Shown here: positions 20,076 to 30,400 of the stretch, piece after piece | How the letters are laid out: the number at the start of each line of letters is the position of its first letter | How positions within the stretch are numbered: the first letter of the stretch is position 1 | Source of the DNA: an uncultured Clostridium sp. | GTDB taxonomy: Bacteria > Bacillota > Clostridia > TANB77 > CAG-508 | Assembly (NCBI GenBank): GCA_947641575.1 | Contig: CANRQN010000006.1 | Span: 1 to 60,735, forward strand | DNA length: 60,735 nucleotides | Direction of reading: 5' to 3' | Notes under the pieces: generated by a model | Seen by the model: only the letters and a program-made list of their open reading frames with translations | The model's database searches: none | Told to the model about the DNA's origin: nothing | Program-made: the position numbers and the translations under genes

Positions 20076-22326
20076 TTGGATAAAAATAGAAGAAAAAATA
20101 AAAAGAAAGTAATAGATGGACCTGTACCCTCACATAGGCTAAATGCAGCAAAGAAAGTAATGATGATTATTTTTGCACTACTTGTCACAAGGATTGGCTG
20201 GATACAGTTTGTTCAAGGTGCAGAATTAAAAGAAGCTGCATCTAGACAGCAGACATTAAATAAAATAATAAGTCCTAAGAGAGGAAGAATATATGATACA
20301 AATGGAAAAGCTTTAGCAATAAGTGCAGAAGTGGATACAATAACAATTAATCCTGAAAAGTTTATTGAAAAAGACGATGATCCAAGTGAGGCAAAGAAAA
20401 AAACTTTAGAGAAACAAAGACTAGTTGCAAAAGGTTTATCTGAAATATTTGAGATTGATTATGAAACTGTACTTGCTCAAGTTCAAAGCAAAAAAACAAC
20501 AGAAACAATAATTAAAAAGGTCGAAAAAGAGTTAGTAGACAAGCTACAAAATTGGATGAAAGAAAATGAGATAAAAGAAGGTATCAATATAGATGCAGAC
20601 ACAAAGAGATATTATCCTTATAATAATCTTGCTTCACATTTGTTAGGATTTACTGGAACAGATTCACAAGGACTTTTTGGAATAGAACATAAATGGAATT
20701 CAGTTTTACAAGGAACTCATGGGAAGATTGTGACAGCGACAAATGTTGACGGAAGTCAGATATCTGATAATAGTGAGCAATATATAGAAGCACAAAATGG
20801 ATCCGATCTTTATCTTACAATAGATGTAAACATTCAAAAAATAGTAGAAGACTATCTAAAAGAAGGGGTGGAAAAGAATGGGGCAACAGCAGGATCTGCA
20901 ATTTTAATGGATCCTAAGACTGGTAATATTCTTGCAATGTCTACATACCCAGATTATAACTTAAATGAACCGTTTACCATAAATATAGAAGAAGATAAAG
21001 AAAAATGGGATACATATTCAAAAGAAGATAGGACAGCTAAATTAAACAATATGTGGGCAGATAGAAATTATTCAAGAACTTATGAACCAGGCTCTACTTT
21101 TAAACTAATTGTATCAGCAGTAGCATTAGAAGAGGAGATAACAGGAACAGATATTGCAAATGATTTTCACTGTGAAGGTTCTACAAAAATAGCAGATGAG
21201 AGACCAATAGCTTGTGCAGGAAATGAAGTACATGGAAATCAAAGTTTAAGAACTGCACTTAGAAATTCATGCAATGCCGCATTTATACAATTAGGAGAGA
21301 GAATAGGAGCAACAAAACTATATAAGTACTTTGATGCATTTGGATTATTTGAAAGAACAGGTGTTGAAATTACAGGAGAAAGTGCAAGTAGATTTCATGA
21401 ATTAGAAAAAGTTGGACCAATAGAACGTGCAGTAACATCATTTGGGCAAAGATTTGAAATAACACCTTTACAATTAATTACAGCAGTATCAGCTATAGCA
21501 AATGATGGTACATTGATAAAACCTAGAGTAGTAAAAAAGGTTGTAAATACTGATACAGGACTAGCAGAAGAAGTAGAAAAAACAGAAGTAAGAAGAGTAA
21601 TATCAGAAGAAACTGCTAAGAAATTAAGAGATATGATGAAAACAGCAGTAGAAAAAAGAGAAAATGTATATGGAACAGTCGCAGGATATTCAATTGGAGG
21701 AAAAACAGGAACATCAGAACCATCAATAACTAAACCAGAAGAAGGATATGCAGTTTCATATTTAGCAATTGCACCAGCAGATGATCCGGAAGTTGTAGGA
21801 TTAGTTGTTATATATAACCCTGCAACAGAAAATCCATATGGTAGTAGAATATCAGCACCAATACTTTCTAAGATACTAACAGATGTATTACCATATATGG
21901 GAATTGCATCAGAGAAATCTGATACAAGTAGTGTAACTAGTGTAGCACAAAAGACTACAAAAGTACCAGATGTTACAAATAAGACATTAACAGAAGCTAA
22001 AAAAACTTTAGAGAATTTAAGATATAAAGTTGTATGTGAAGAAACAGAAAATAGTAATTCAGTATTAGTTAAAGAACAAGTACCAGCAAAAGAAAGTAAT
22101 GTACAAGAAGGTGCAACAATTGTGTTATATACAGAAGAAAATAGTGTAAGAACATCAGTTGCAGTGCCAAACTTAATACGGAATGACTCTTAAAGAAGCA
22201 AAAGAAGAGCTTGCTAAAAAGAACTTAAATATTTCTTATACAGGAAGTGGAAAAGTAAAAAAACAAGATAAAGGAGAGGGAGAAACAGTAGAACAAGGTA
22301 GCATAATAACAATAAAATTGGAATAG
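20076..22326 (+). CDS. Class B penicillin-binding protein with two PASTA domains, SpoVD/FtsI type (1 recoding site)
   Basis: A transpeptidase that cross-links septal or spore-cortex peptidoglycan. 749 residues: cytoplasmic tail, one membrane helix (about 27-45), dimerisation domain, transpeptidase domain with EPGSTFKL (Ser340), SCN near 398 and GGKTGTSE near 543, then two PASTA repeats. The frame changes at 22179 in the second PASTA domain: C-GGA read as Gly gives VPNLIGMTLKEAKEELAKK, an ordinary PASTA start. Without recoding the protein loses its last 45 or so residues but keeps the catalytic domain. TTG start, with GGTGA 8 bases upstream. PASTA domains favour SpoVD, though the cell may use it at division; a paralogue lies at 25354. 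Confidence 0.93.
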
Positions 22327-22328
22327 AT

Positions 22329-22961
22329 ATGGAGTATATAGATATAAAAAATGGATATACAAAAGAAGATATAATAAAAATTGCAAACATAATAAAATCA
22401 GGTGAGATTTTAATTTTACCGACTGATACTGTTTATGGAATAGTTTCAGATAGTACAAATGAAGATGCAGTAAAAAAAATATATGAACTAAAAAAAAGAA
22501 AAATGTCAAAACCTTTAAATATACTTGTTTCTAACAAGAAAATGATAAAAAGGGTAGTAAAAGAGATTTCTAAATGTGAAGAAAAAATTATAAACAAGTT
22601 TTTTCCCGGTAGTCTTACAATTATTTTTCAGAAAAAGGGAATTATACCAGATATTGTAACATCAGGATTAAATACAGTAGGAGTAAGAATGCCAAATCAT
22701 AAAATGCTTTTAGAGTTAATAGACTATCTAGATAACCCGATAGTTGCAACTAGTTGTAATTTAGCAGGTGAAAAAGAAGTTATAAATGGAGAAGATGCTG
22801 TTTTTAAATTTAAGGACAATGTGAAGGCTATAGTAGATGGAGGAAATTTAAAAAATGGTATTCCATCAACAATTATAAGCCTAGAAGGAGATAAAATAAA
22901 TATTTTAAGAGAAGGGCAAGTAAGTAAAGAAGTTTTAGAAAAGGAGATAAAAAGATGTTAG
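22329..22961 (+). CDS. L-threonylcarbamoyladenylate synthase (Sua5/YwlC/YrdC family)
   Basis: 210 residues. Makes threonylcarbamoyl-AMP for the t6A37 modification of ANN-decoding tRNAs. The block ILILPTDTVYGIVSD, KKRKMSKPLNILV, FPGSLTIIF and GVRMPNH are typical. It lacks the extra Sua5 C-terminal domain, so it is the short YrdC-like form. It starts 2 bases after the penicillin-binding protein stop and overlaps the next gene by 7 bases. Worth noting next to a decoding anomaly, but t6A synthesis is universal. Confidence 0.9.
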   Translation: MEYIDIKNGYTKEDIIKIANIIKSGEILILPTDTVYGIVSDSTNEDAVKKIYELKKRKMSKPLNILVSNKKMIKRVVKEISKCEEKIINKFFPGSLTIIFQKKGIIPDIVTSGLNTVGVRMPNHKMLLELIDYLDNPIVATSCNLAGEKEVINGEDAVFKFKDNVKAIVDGGNLKNGIPSTIISLEGDKINILREGQVSKEVLEKEIKRC

Positions 22962-23440
22962 TAGGATATTTAGTCACATTTATCGTAAGTATGATTCCAA
23001 TAATAGAACTAAGGGGAGCAATACCAATTGGAGTGCTTACATTTCATCTTTCGTATTTTGAAGCTTTTGCAATAAGCTTTATAGGAAACATTCTTCCAGT
23101 ATATTTTATAGTAAAATTTATAAGACCAATATTTGATTTGTTAGGGAAAATAAAAATACTTAAGAAAATTATAGATTGGGCAACAGAAAAAGCAACAAGA
23201 AAAATTGCAGAAAGTACAAAACTACAAAAAGCTACTCTTTTAGGAGTTTTCTTATTTGTTGCAATACCACTTCCTGGAACAGGTGCATGGATGGGGTCAC
23301 TAATTGCAAACTTTTTAGACCTTCCAGCTAAGAAGGCAGTACCTGTAATAGTAGCAGGTGTATTTACAGCAGGAGTTATAATGCTTGGATTAACTGCTGT
23401 AGCAAATGGAGGAATAAACTATTTGTTTACACATACTTAA
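22955..23440 (+). CDS. Small multidrug-export family membrane protein (COG2426)
   Basis: 161 residues with four or five membrane helices. IIELRGAIPIGV near the start and IPLPGTGAWMGSLIA near residue 110 match the family. Actual substrates are unknown; the family name is historical. It ends the operon: the start overlaps the previous gene and a large terminator follows. Confidence 0.8.
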   Translation: MLVGYLVTFIVSMIPIIELRGAIPIGVLTFHLSYFEAFAISFIGNILPVYFIVKFIRPIFDLLGKIKILKKIIDWATEKATRKIAESTKLQKATLLGVFLFVAIPLPGTGAWMGSLIANFLDLPAKKAVPVIVAGVFTAGVIMLGLTAVANGGINYLFTHT

Positions 23441-23521
23441 AAAATAGCTTTTAGATGATTAAAGATAGATGATGTCATAAACGATGATTAAATCATTATC
23501 CATCTAAAAGCTATTTTTTTT
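23440..23521 (+). terminator. Long-stem terminator
   Basis: AAAAATAGCTTTTAGATG pairs with CATCTAAAAGCTATTTTT, and an inner ATGATTTAATCAT-like stem extends it; the sequence ends in T8. It separates native genes from the foreign L,D-transpeptidase. Confidence 0.85.
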
Positions 23522-23528
23522 GCCATGC

Positions 23529-23557
23529 TTTACATTTTATGTAAATTGTAGTATAAT
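23529..23557 (+). promoter_or_regulatory. Sigma-A promoter of the L,D-transpeptidase gene
   Basis: TTTACA (23529-23534) and a perfect TATAAT (23552-23557) are 17 bases apart, leaving an untranslated leader of about 85 bases. Confidence 0.75.
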
Positions 23558-23647
23558 ATAGAATGAAATGGTAGGTTTACCTCCATTTGAAAAAGCTACT
23601 TATAGAGAACTAACCAAAGTAGCGAAGTTTTAGAAGGGAGACAGAAA

Positions 23648-25024
23648 ATGGAAGAACAAACCCGGAAGAGAAGGAGAGGCTGGGTGATAGCAGGACTTTC
23701 TGTAGTCCTTGCCTGCGTAGCAGTACTTACAGCGTTTTGTGCTGTACAGATTATGCAGGACAAGGAATATCACCGAACTCACTTCGAGGAAGGGACACTT
23801 ATCCAAGGAGTGGACTGCTCAGATCTCACAGTAGAAGAAGCGAAGGAAAGGATTGAGGAAAAAGAAGTAGAACTAAGTTTTACAAATGGCAATACCATAA
23901 GCGCTTCCTGGCAAGAAATAGGACGGTATGTGAATGGAACAAGCGAGCTTGAAAGTTTCCTGGAAGTTCAAAGGAACGAAGGCACAAAGGATTTTACTTT
24001 AAGTGAAACATCACTTAAAGTGGATGAAGCATATGTGCAGAAGTTTCTTAGAAGTTTAGAGGAAATGAAAGCTGAAAATATGCGAGAAGGCAAGGATGCA
24101 TATCTGAGACTTGGTGAAGATGGCTTTATGGAAATCGTTCCAGAAGTAATCGGAAACATGATTGATTTTGAACAAGCCTGCAAGTTTGTGACTGAGGAAC
24201 TGATGTGCGGAAGTGACCGAATTTTCTTTGTGCTCATCACCGACAAGGGAGTAGAACGATTCTCAGATGATCCAGAGCTGGTTTCCAAGCTGGAAAGCGT
24301 AAACACTGTTCTAAAGACAGAAATCAAGTTTACTTTAAGAGATGGAAATGAGGAGTACTTGAATTATTCTGTTATGAAAGACTGGCTTAAGCAGGATGAA
24401 AACGGTGAATACTATATGGATATTGATGGAGAACTTCCTAACTTCCTGAAGAGCCTAAACAAAACAGTAAGGTCTCTTTGTACCAGCATGGAATTTAGCA
24501 CAGTCGAAGGTAAGATAATTTCTGTGCCAGTCTTTGGCGAGAACAGAGATACTGTTGACATTGATGCAGAGCTTGTGAAAATCAAGGAAGAACTTGCAAC
24601 AGGTGGAAGCTATGAAAGAGAACCTATCTATTCAAGGTTTAACAGAATGGATAGGCACAGCACCTATGTAGAAGTTGATAAGGAAAATCAAAAGGTGCGA
24701 GTCTATGAAAATGGTGTTCTTACAAAGATTGGTGACTGTGTGACTGGTGATGTGGCGACAGGAAAGGATACTCCAGTTGGTGTCTACTACATTTGGTATA
24801 AGTGCACAAATTGGAATTTCGGATACGGACATGTATCTGATTATTGGATGCCACTTGTATCAGGAAATGAAATTGGATTTCACGATGCACCTTGGAGATA
24901 TGGCGCTTTTGGAGGCACTATTTATAAGTACAATGGATCTGATGGTTGTATCAACTTACCAGATGAAATTGCAGAATATATTTTCTACAACATTGGACTT
25001 GATGTGCCGGTAATTATCCATTAA
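23648..25024 (+). CDS. L,D-transpeptidase (YkuD domain) with foreign codon usage; CGG used as arginine
   Basis: 458 residues: membrane helix (about 12-33), two stretches like peptidoglycan-binding domain 4, and a C-terminal YkuD domain with GFHDAPWRYGAFGG and SDGCINLP (catalytic Cys434; the usual SHGC histidine is Asp). It makes 3-3 cross-links outside the membrane. Codon use differs from all neighbours: more G+C at third positions, CGA common. It holds two in-frame CGG codons, at 23663 (codon 6) and 23924 (codon 93), where the protein makes sense only if CGG is Arg. Under the C-GGN rule translation would stop about 8 codons in. I take it as a recent transfer from a bacterium with the standard use of CGG. 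It has its own promoter and terminator. Confidence 0.93.
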   Translation: MEEQTRKRRRGWVIAGLSVVLACVAVLTAFCAVQIMQDKEYHRTHFEEGTLIQGVDCSDLTVEEAKERIEEKEVELSFTNGNTISASWQEIGRYVNGTSELESFLEVQRNEGTKDFTLSETSLKVDEAYVQKFLRSLEEMKAENMREGKDAYLRLGEDGFMEIVPEVIGNMIDFEQACKFVTEELMCGSDRIFFVLITDKGVERFSDDPELVSKLESVNTVLKTEIKFTLRDGNEEYLNYSVMKDWLKQDENGEYYMDIDGELPNFLKSLNKTVRSLCTSMEFSTVEGKIISVPVFGENRDTVDIDAELVKIKEELATGGSYEREPIYSRFNRMDRHSTYVEVDKENQKVRVYENGVLTKIGDCVTGDVATGKDTPVGVYYIWYKCTNWNFGYGHVSDYWMPLVSGNEIGFHDAPWRYGAFGGTIYKYNGSDGCINLPDEIAEYIFYNIGLDVPVIIH

Positions 25025-25042
25025 TCTCTTTTAACAAACTAG

Positions 25043-25080
25043 ACGGACCCCGAGAGAATTCTTGGGGTCCGTTTGTTTTT
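25043..25080 (+). terminator. Terminator of the L,D-transpeptidase gene
   Basis: ACGGACCCCGAG pairs with CTTGGGGTCCGT (one mismatch), followed by TTGTTTTTT. Confidence 0.9.
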
Positions 25081-25158
25081 TATATTCATATTACTAATCT
25101 TTCTAAATATACTTAAATTGTAGATAATATTAAATGGATTTTATGTTTTAAGGTCCGT

Positions 25159-25321
25159 GGCGGAGTAATATATATAAATTTTCGCAGTGACGCGTAGCTA
25201 GGAGCGAGCTTAGAACCTGTTAGACATTTTAGTTTGCGTTTAGCAAATTTACACATTAGTCTTTACAGGTTCTGCGAGACGAACAACAAGGAACAAGATA
25301 ATTTATATATATTACTCCACC
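25159..25321. repeat. 163-bp inverted-repeat element (MITE-like or structured RNA)
   Basis: Arms of 22 bases (25159-25180 and 25300-25321) pair with one mismatch around GGAGTAATATATATAAATT. An inner pair AGAACCTGT / ACAGGTTCT (25212-25220, 25265-25273) makes a branched structure. No open frame. It fills most of the gap 25081-25353 between the foreign gene and the second penicillin-binding protein, and shares the 10-mer TTGTTGTTCG (complement strand) with the element at 12874-13000. Confidence 0.6.
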
Positions 25322-25353
25322 AACAGGACAGAAGAAATAATATTTAGAAAGGT

Positions 25354-27344
25354 TTGGTGGAAGAATTGACAAATATCACAAGAAAAAAGAGAATGAGAAA
25401 TATGTTAATAGTAATTACGCTAATATTTTTATTATTAATAATTAGAATAGGATATTTACAATTTGTCCAAGGAGACGAATTACAAACTATGGCATATGTT
25501 CAGCAAACATTAGATAGAACTATAAATCCAAATCGTGGCACGATATATGACAGAAATGGAGAAGTCTTAGGTATGAGTGCAAGTGTGGAAACAGTTACAG
25601 TAAATCCAACAAATATTTCTAAAGAAAACAAAGAAGCTGTAGCTAAAGCCCTATCAAATATATTTGAACTTGACTATGAAACAGTATTAAAAAGAGTTAG
25701 TAGAAAAACATCAATTGAAACAGTAGTCAAAAAAGTAGATAAAGAAAAAACAGATGAACTTAGAAAATGGATGAAAGATACAGGAATTGTGAGTGGAATA
25801 AACATAGATGAAGATACAAAAAGATATTATCCTTATGGGAATTTAGCTTCACATATTATAGGATTTACTGGTTCCGACAATCAAGGACTAGACGGAATAG
25901 AGGCAAAATATGATGAGATATTAAGTGGACAAAAAGGGAAAATAGAACGTAAAATAGATGCAAAAGGAGGTATTATAGGAAATGGAGAAGAAGGTTATGT
26001 TAAAGCTATAAATGGTGATAGTGTAATACTTAGTATAGATGCAAATATACAAGCGGTTGCAACTAAATATTTAGAAGAGGCATGTATAGATAACAAATGT
26101 GAAGAAGGTGGAGTAGTAATCATAATGGAACCTGACACAGGAAATATACTTGCAATGGTAACATATCCAGAATACGACTTGAATGATCCTTTTACAATAA
26201 ACAATGAAGAACTTTCGGGCACATGGAGTACACTTTCAAGTGCTGATAAAAATATTAACTTACAAAAAATGTGGAGAAATAAAGCAATTGCTGATACATA
26301 TGAACCAGGTTCAACTTTTAAGCTTATAACAACATCTGCGGCTCTCGAAGAAGGCATTGTAACAGGTACAGATAATGAAGGGGAATTCTCATGTACAGGT
26401 TCAATTGAAATTGCAGGCACACGTATAAAATGTTGGAGATATTATAGACCACATGGAGCACAGACTTTAAGAAATGCACTTATGAATTCTTGTAATCCTG
26501 TATTTATAGGATTAGGACAAAAAATAGGAGTAAAAAAATATTATGATTATTTAAGAAGATTTGGACTTTTGGATAGAACAGGTATAGATCTTCCACGGAG
26601 AAGCAAATAGTATATTTTTAGCAGAGGAAAAAGTAGGTCCAGTAGAGCTTGCAACATTATCATTTGGACAGAGATTTGAGATAACTCCAATACAATTAGT
26701 GACAGCTGTATCTAGTATAGCTAACGGAGGAAAATTAATACAGCCAAGATTTGTAACAGCAGTTATAGATTCAGAAACGGGTGAAAGAAAAGAGGTAGAA
26801 TCTATAATTAAAAGTAAAACAATAACAGAAGAAACAGCAAGTAAAGTAAGAGATATGATGCGTTCTGTTGTGGCAGAAGGGACAGGAAAAAATGCAAAAG
26901 TAGAAGGATATATGATTGGAGGAAAAACTGGAACATCAGAAGACCGGAGTAAAAACAAATAAATATATTACATCATTTATGGGAGTCTGCCCAACAGATG
27001 ATCCTGAGCTTGTAATACTAGTCGTTTTATATAACCCAACAGGAGAAGGTGGACACCAAGGAGGAGCTGTTGCAGCACCTACTGGTGGAAAGATACTTAA
27101 TGAAGTACTTCCATATATGGAAGTAAAAAAGGAAGAAGAGAAAAAAGAAGAAGTAAAGATTCCAAATGTAACTGGAATGACAATAAAAGATGCAAAAAAA
27201 GTATTAGAAGAAGTAGGATTAGTTCTTAAATTAAATGTAGAAAGTGAAGAAGGAATTGATAAAACAAAAATTACTATTAAAAATCAGACGCCAAAACAGG
27301 GAATAAAGGCAGAAAAGGGAGGAAATGTCATGTGTGAAATTTAG
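25354..27344 (+). CDS. Class B penicillin-binding protein with one PASTA domain (2 recoding sites)
   Basis: Paralogue of the 20076 gene. 662 residues from the first TTG (1991 minus 2 is 663 codons); the true start may be GTG 25357 or TTG 25366, which suit the GAAAGG site better. One membrane helix (about 15-33), dimerisation domain, EPGSTFKL (Ser320), SCN, GGKTGTSE, and one PASTA domain starting IPNVTGMTIKDAKK. Sites: 26596 (DLPGEANSIFLAE) and 26945 (GTSEDGVKTNKYITS, just after the KTG motif). The paralogue has the same Gly as the first site in zero frame (EITGESASRF, near 21374). Without recoding the KTG motif would be lost and the enzyme inactive. Confidence 0.93.
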
Positions 27345-27460
27345 CAAATATTGGAAATAAAAAATGTAAAGAATATTGGCGAAAAATGTTGAAAGTAAAA
27401 TTAGTTATATGTTATAATTTAATATGTATACAAAACAAAAAAAGAAAGAGAGGAAAACTT

Positions 27461-30400
27461 ATGAAAACAAAAAAATTAGTATCTAGCATATTACTAATTT
27501 TACTTTTAATGTCAGAGCTTAGTTTGCTCCCATTTAATAATTTTGTATATGCAGTAAATGAAAGTAAAACTGATACAAGTGATAGATTTCATTATAATCA
27601 ACTTGTAGAAAATGCTAAAGATTCAAAAGATAATGTTTCTAAGGCAGCAGTTAGATTTTATGATGCAATATATGACATGTATATAAATGAAGAGTTAAAA
27701 ACGGGAACAGCAAGCCGAGACCTTTCAGTAAACAATATTATTACACAAGATGAACTTAAAAATTATGTAAAAGGAGATAAGACATTATCAGATGGAATGA
27801 ATGCAGCAAGATATGCCTTTTATGCAGACTACCCAGAAGTATTCTATGTAAACTTTTCACGTCTTAGTCTTAGAGTAACACAAAGTATAGATGGATATCA
27901 TATAAATATTGGCTCAGGAAGATATGAAAACTACTATACAGAAGGATTTGAAACAAAAGAAGAAGTAGATAATGCTATACAAGTTTTTGAAAATAGAGTA
28001 AATGAGATTAAAGATGGTGCAGAGCAAAAAGATACTGTAAGAGAAAAAATTAAATATGTTCATGATGAAATAATAAACAAAGTATCATACAGATATGAAA
28101 ATGAATGCTATAATGGTAACCAAGGATTTTTAGGAACACCATATGGGGTTCTTATAAAAAGACAAGGTGTATGTGAAGGATATGCAAGAGCATTTAAGGT
28201 AGTAATGGATAGACTAGGAATAACTTGTATATTAGTACAAGGTCTTCATAAGTATTCAGGTGAAGTTGCAGTAGAACATATGTGGAATTATGTTAGAATA
28301 GATGAAGTAACTTCTAGAACATCTTCAGGAAAATGGTATGCAGTAGACTGTACTCAAGATGACCCAGCGACAGTAATAGCTGAAGCAGAAGAATATGCAA
28401 CATATACAAAATTTAAAGAGAATCTTGCAGGTGGAGAAAATTATGGGCTAGATGGATTTGAAAACGAAGAATATTTACTTGTAGGTGAAATAGCTATTAG
28501 AGAAAGACATTTTGAAAATCCAATAATAGAAGCAGCAGGAGAATATGAATTTGAATATCCTATATTAGAGGAAGAGAATTTTGGATCATATGTAAGTGAA
28601 AACACAGATGGATTCAAAATAGCAACAAGAGATCGTGAAGAAACAGATAATGGTGAAACAGTAACATCATTAGAGGTTACTCTTAGCTATAGAGGAATGT
28701 CAGTACAAACAGCAAATAAGCAAGGAATATATGTACTTGCAAGATGGCTTGATTCAGAAGAAGATACTGATGCAAAATGGGTATATATGGTGCCAGGAGG
28801 AATGGCATTTGGAAATAGTGAAGATGGAAAAACTTCTACTTTTATAACTGGACCATCTAAATATCTTGAATTTGCTATTACAGATAAAAAGTATCCAGAA
28901 AATGGTAATATAGATTCTCTTATATATAAAGGAAATGACAATGCTTTAATAGCTAGAAGTGAAAGAATATATAATAAAAATTACACATATAAGCCAGCTC
29001 CATATATAGTAAGACAATCTCCACCACAAACTACTACTATTCCAATACGTACAAAGCCATATAAAGTGACAGCAACATGGGGTAGCAAGGTGGTTGTGGA
29101 AGAAGGAAAAACACCTACAGCTAGAATAACCTGTAAATCTATTTTAGGATCAGGTGTTACAGGAGATAAATATGCTACAGCGAAAAATGTTGTATTTGAT
29201 GAAGAAACTAATACAGTAACATTTGATTTTGCACTTAGCCAAATGTATGCAGATGACACAGTTTCATACAATATATATATTGATGGATTAGTAGGAGAAA
29301 CTAGTGGAAAAGCACCAAATCCAATTTATCTTGGAGCAAGTAATGACATAGAGTGCCCTTCAAAACAAGCTGCTAAAGGAGCTTGGAATGTATATGGAAA
29401 ACCAACACTTATAGAGAATAAAGACCTTTCTATAGAAGATTGGACAACTTCTAATGGAACAAAAATTGAAGAAATGTTAAGACATAGAGTTGCACTTGTA
29501 ACAACACAAACAACAAAAACGCAAAAAGAACAGATGGAAGAAAAGTTAGATGAAAAATTCCCAAATGATGAAATAGTAAAAAGTGAAACATATAATATAA
29601 CATTAACAGTATGTAAAGCAGTAGTAATAGGAACAGGTCATAAAGTAACAATGAAAATTGGATTTCCAGAAGGATATGGACCAGAAAGTGAAGGAGTAAC
29701 TTTTAAAGCATACCACTTTTCAAGAGATAGTGAAGGAAATGTAATAAGTGTTGAAGAAATAGATTGTGTTGTAACACAATATGGATTAATAATAACATGT
29801 GATGCATTTAGCCCATTCGAGGTAGCTGTAGTTAAAGATGATGGAACAAATAAAAGTACTAAAAAATCTTTGATTGCAACAGCAGAAGATTGTGGTAAAG
29901 TATCTGTAACAGCAAGTAAACCAGGAAGTGTTGCAGGTAGTGTGGTAACTCTTGATAAAGGAGAAAATGCTATAATAAATGTTGTACCAGATGAAGGATA
30001 CCAAGTTGAAACTCTAACTGTTTGCGGAGAAGTAGTAGACTTAAGTAAAACAAGAAGTGCTACAGGAGATACAAAACAAATTACTGTAGACTATGATCAA
30101 ATTAAAGACGGAAATGCTATAGTTAATGCAACATTTGTAGCTAAACAAGTTGCAAGTGATGAAACAGCTAAAAATCAAACAGTAGCAGCTATGACACCAG
30201 AAACACCAACAATTGAAATGCCAAGTGAAACATTAGCTGGACTTAATAGTTCTTTAATAATTGAAACAAAAGTATCTGAAACAATAGGAATAAAAACATA
30301 TCAATGGTATAAAGACGGAATAAAGCTAGAAGGAAAAACAAATAGCACACTAAATATTAAAAACATTGGATCAGAACACGCAGGAACATATACATTAAAA

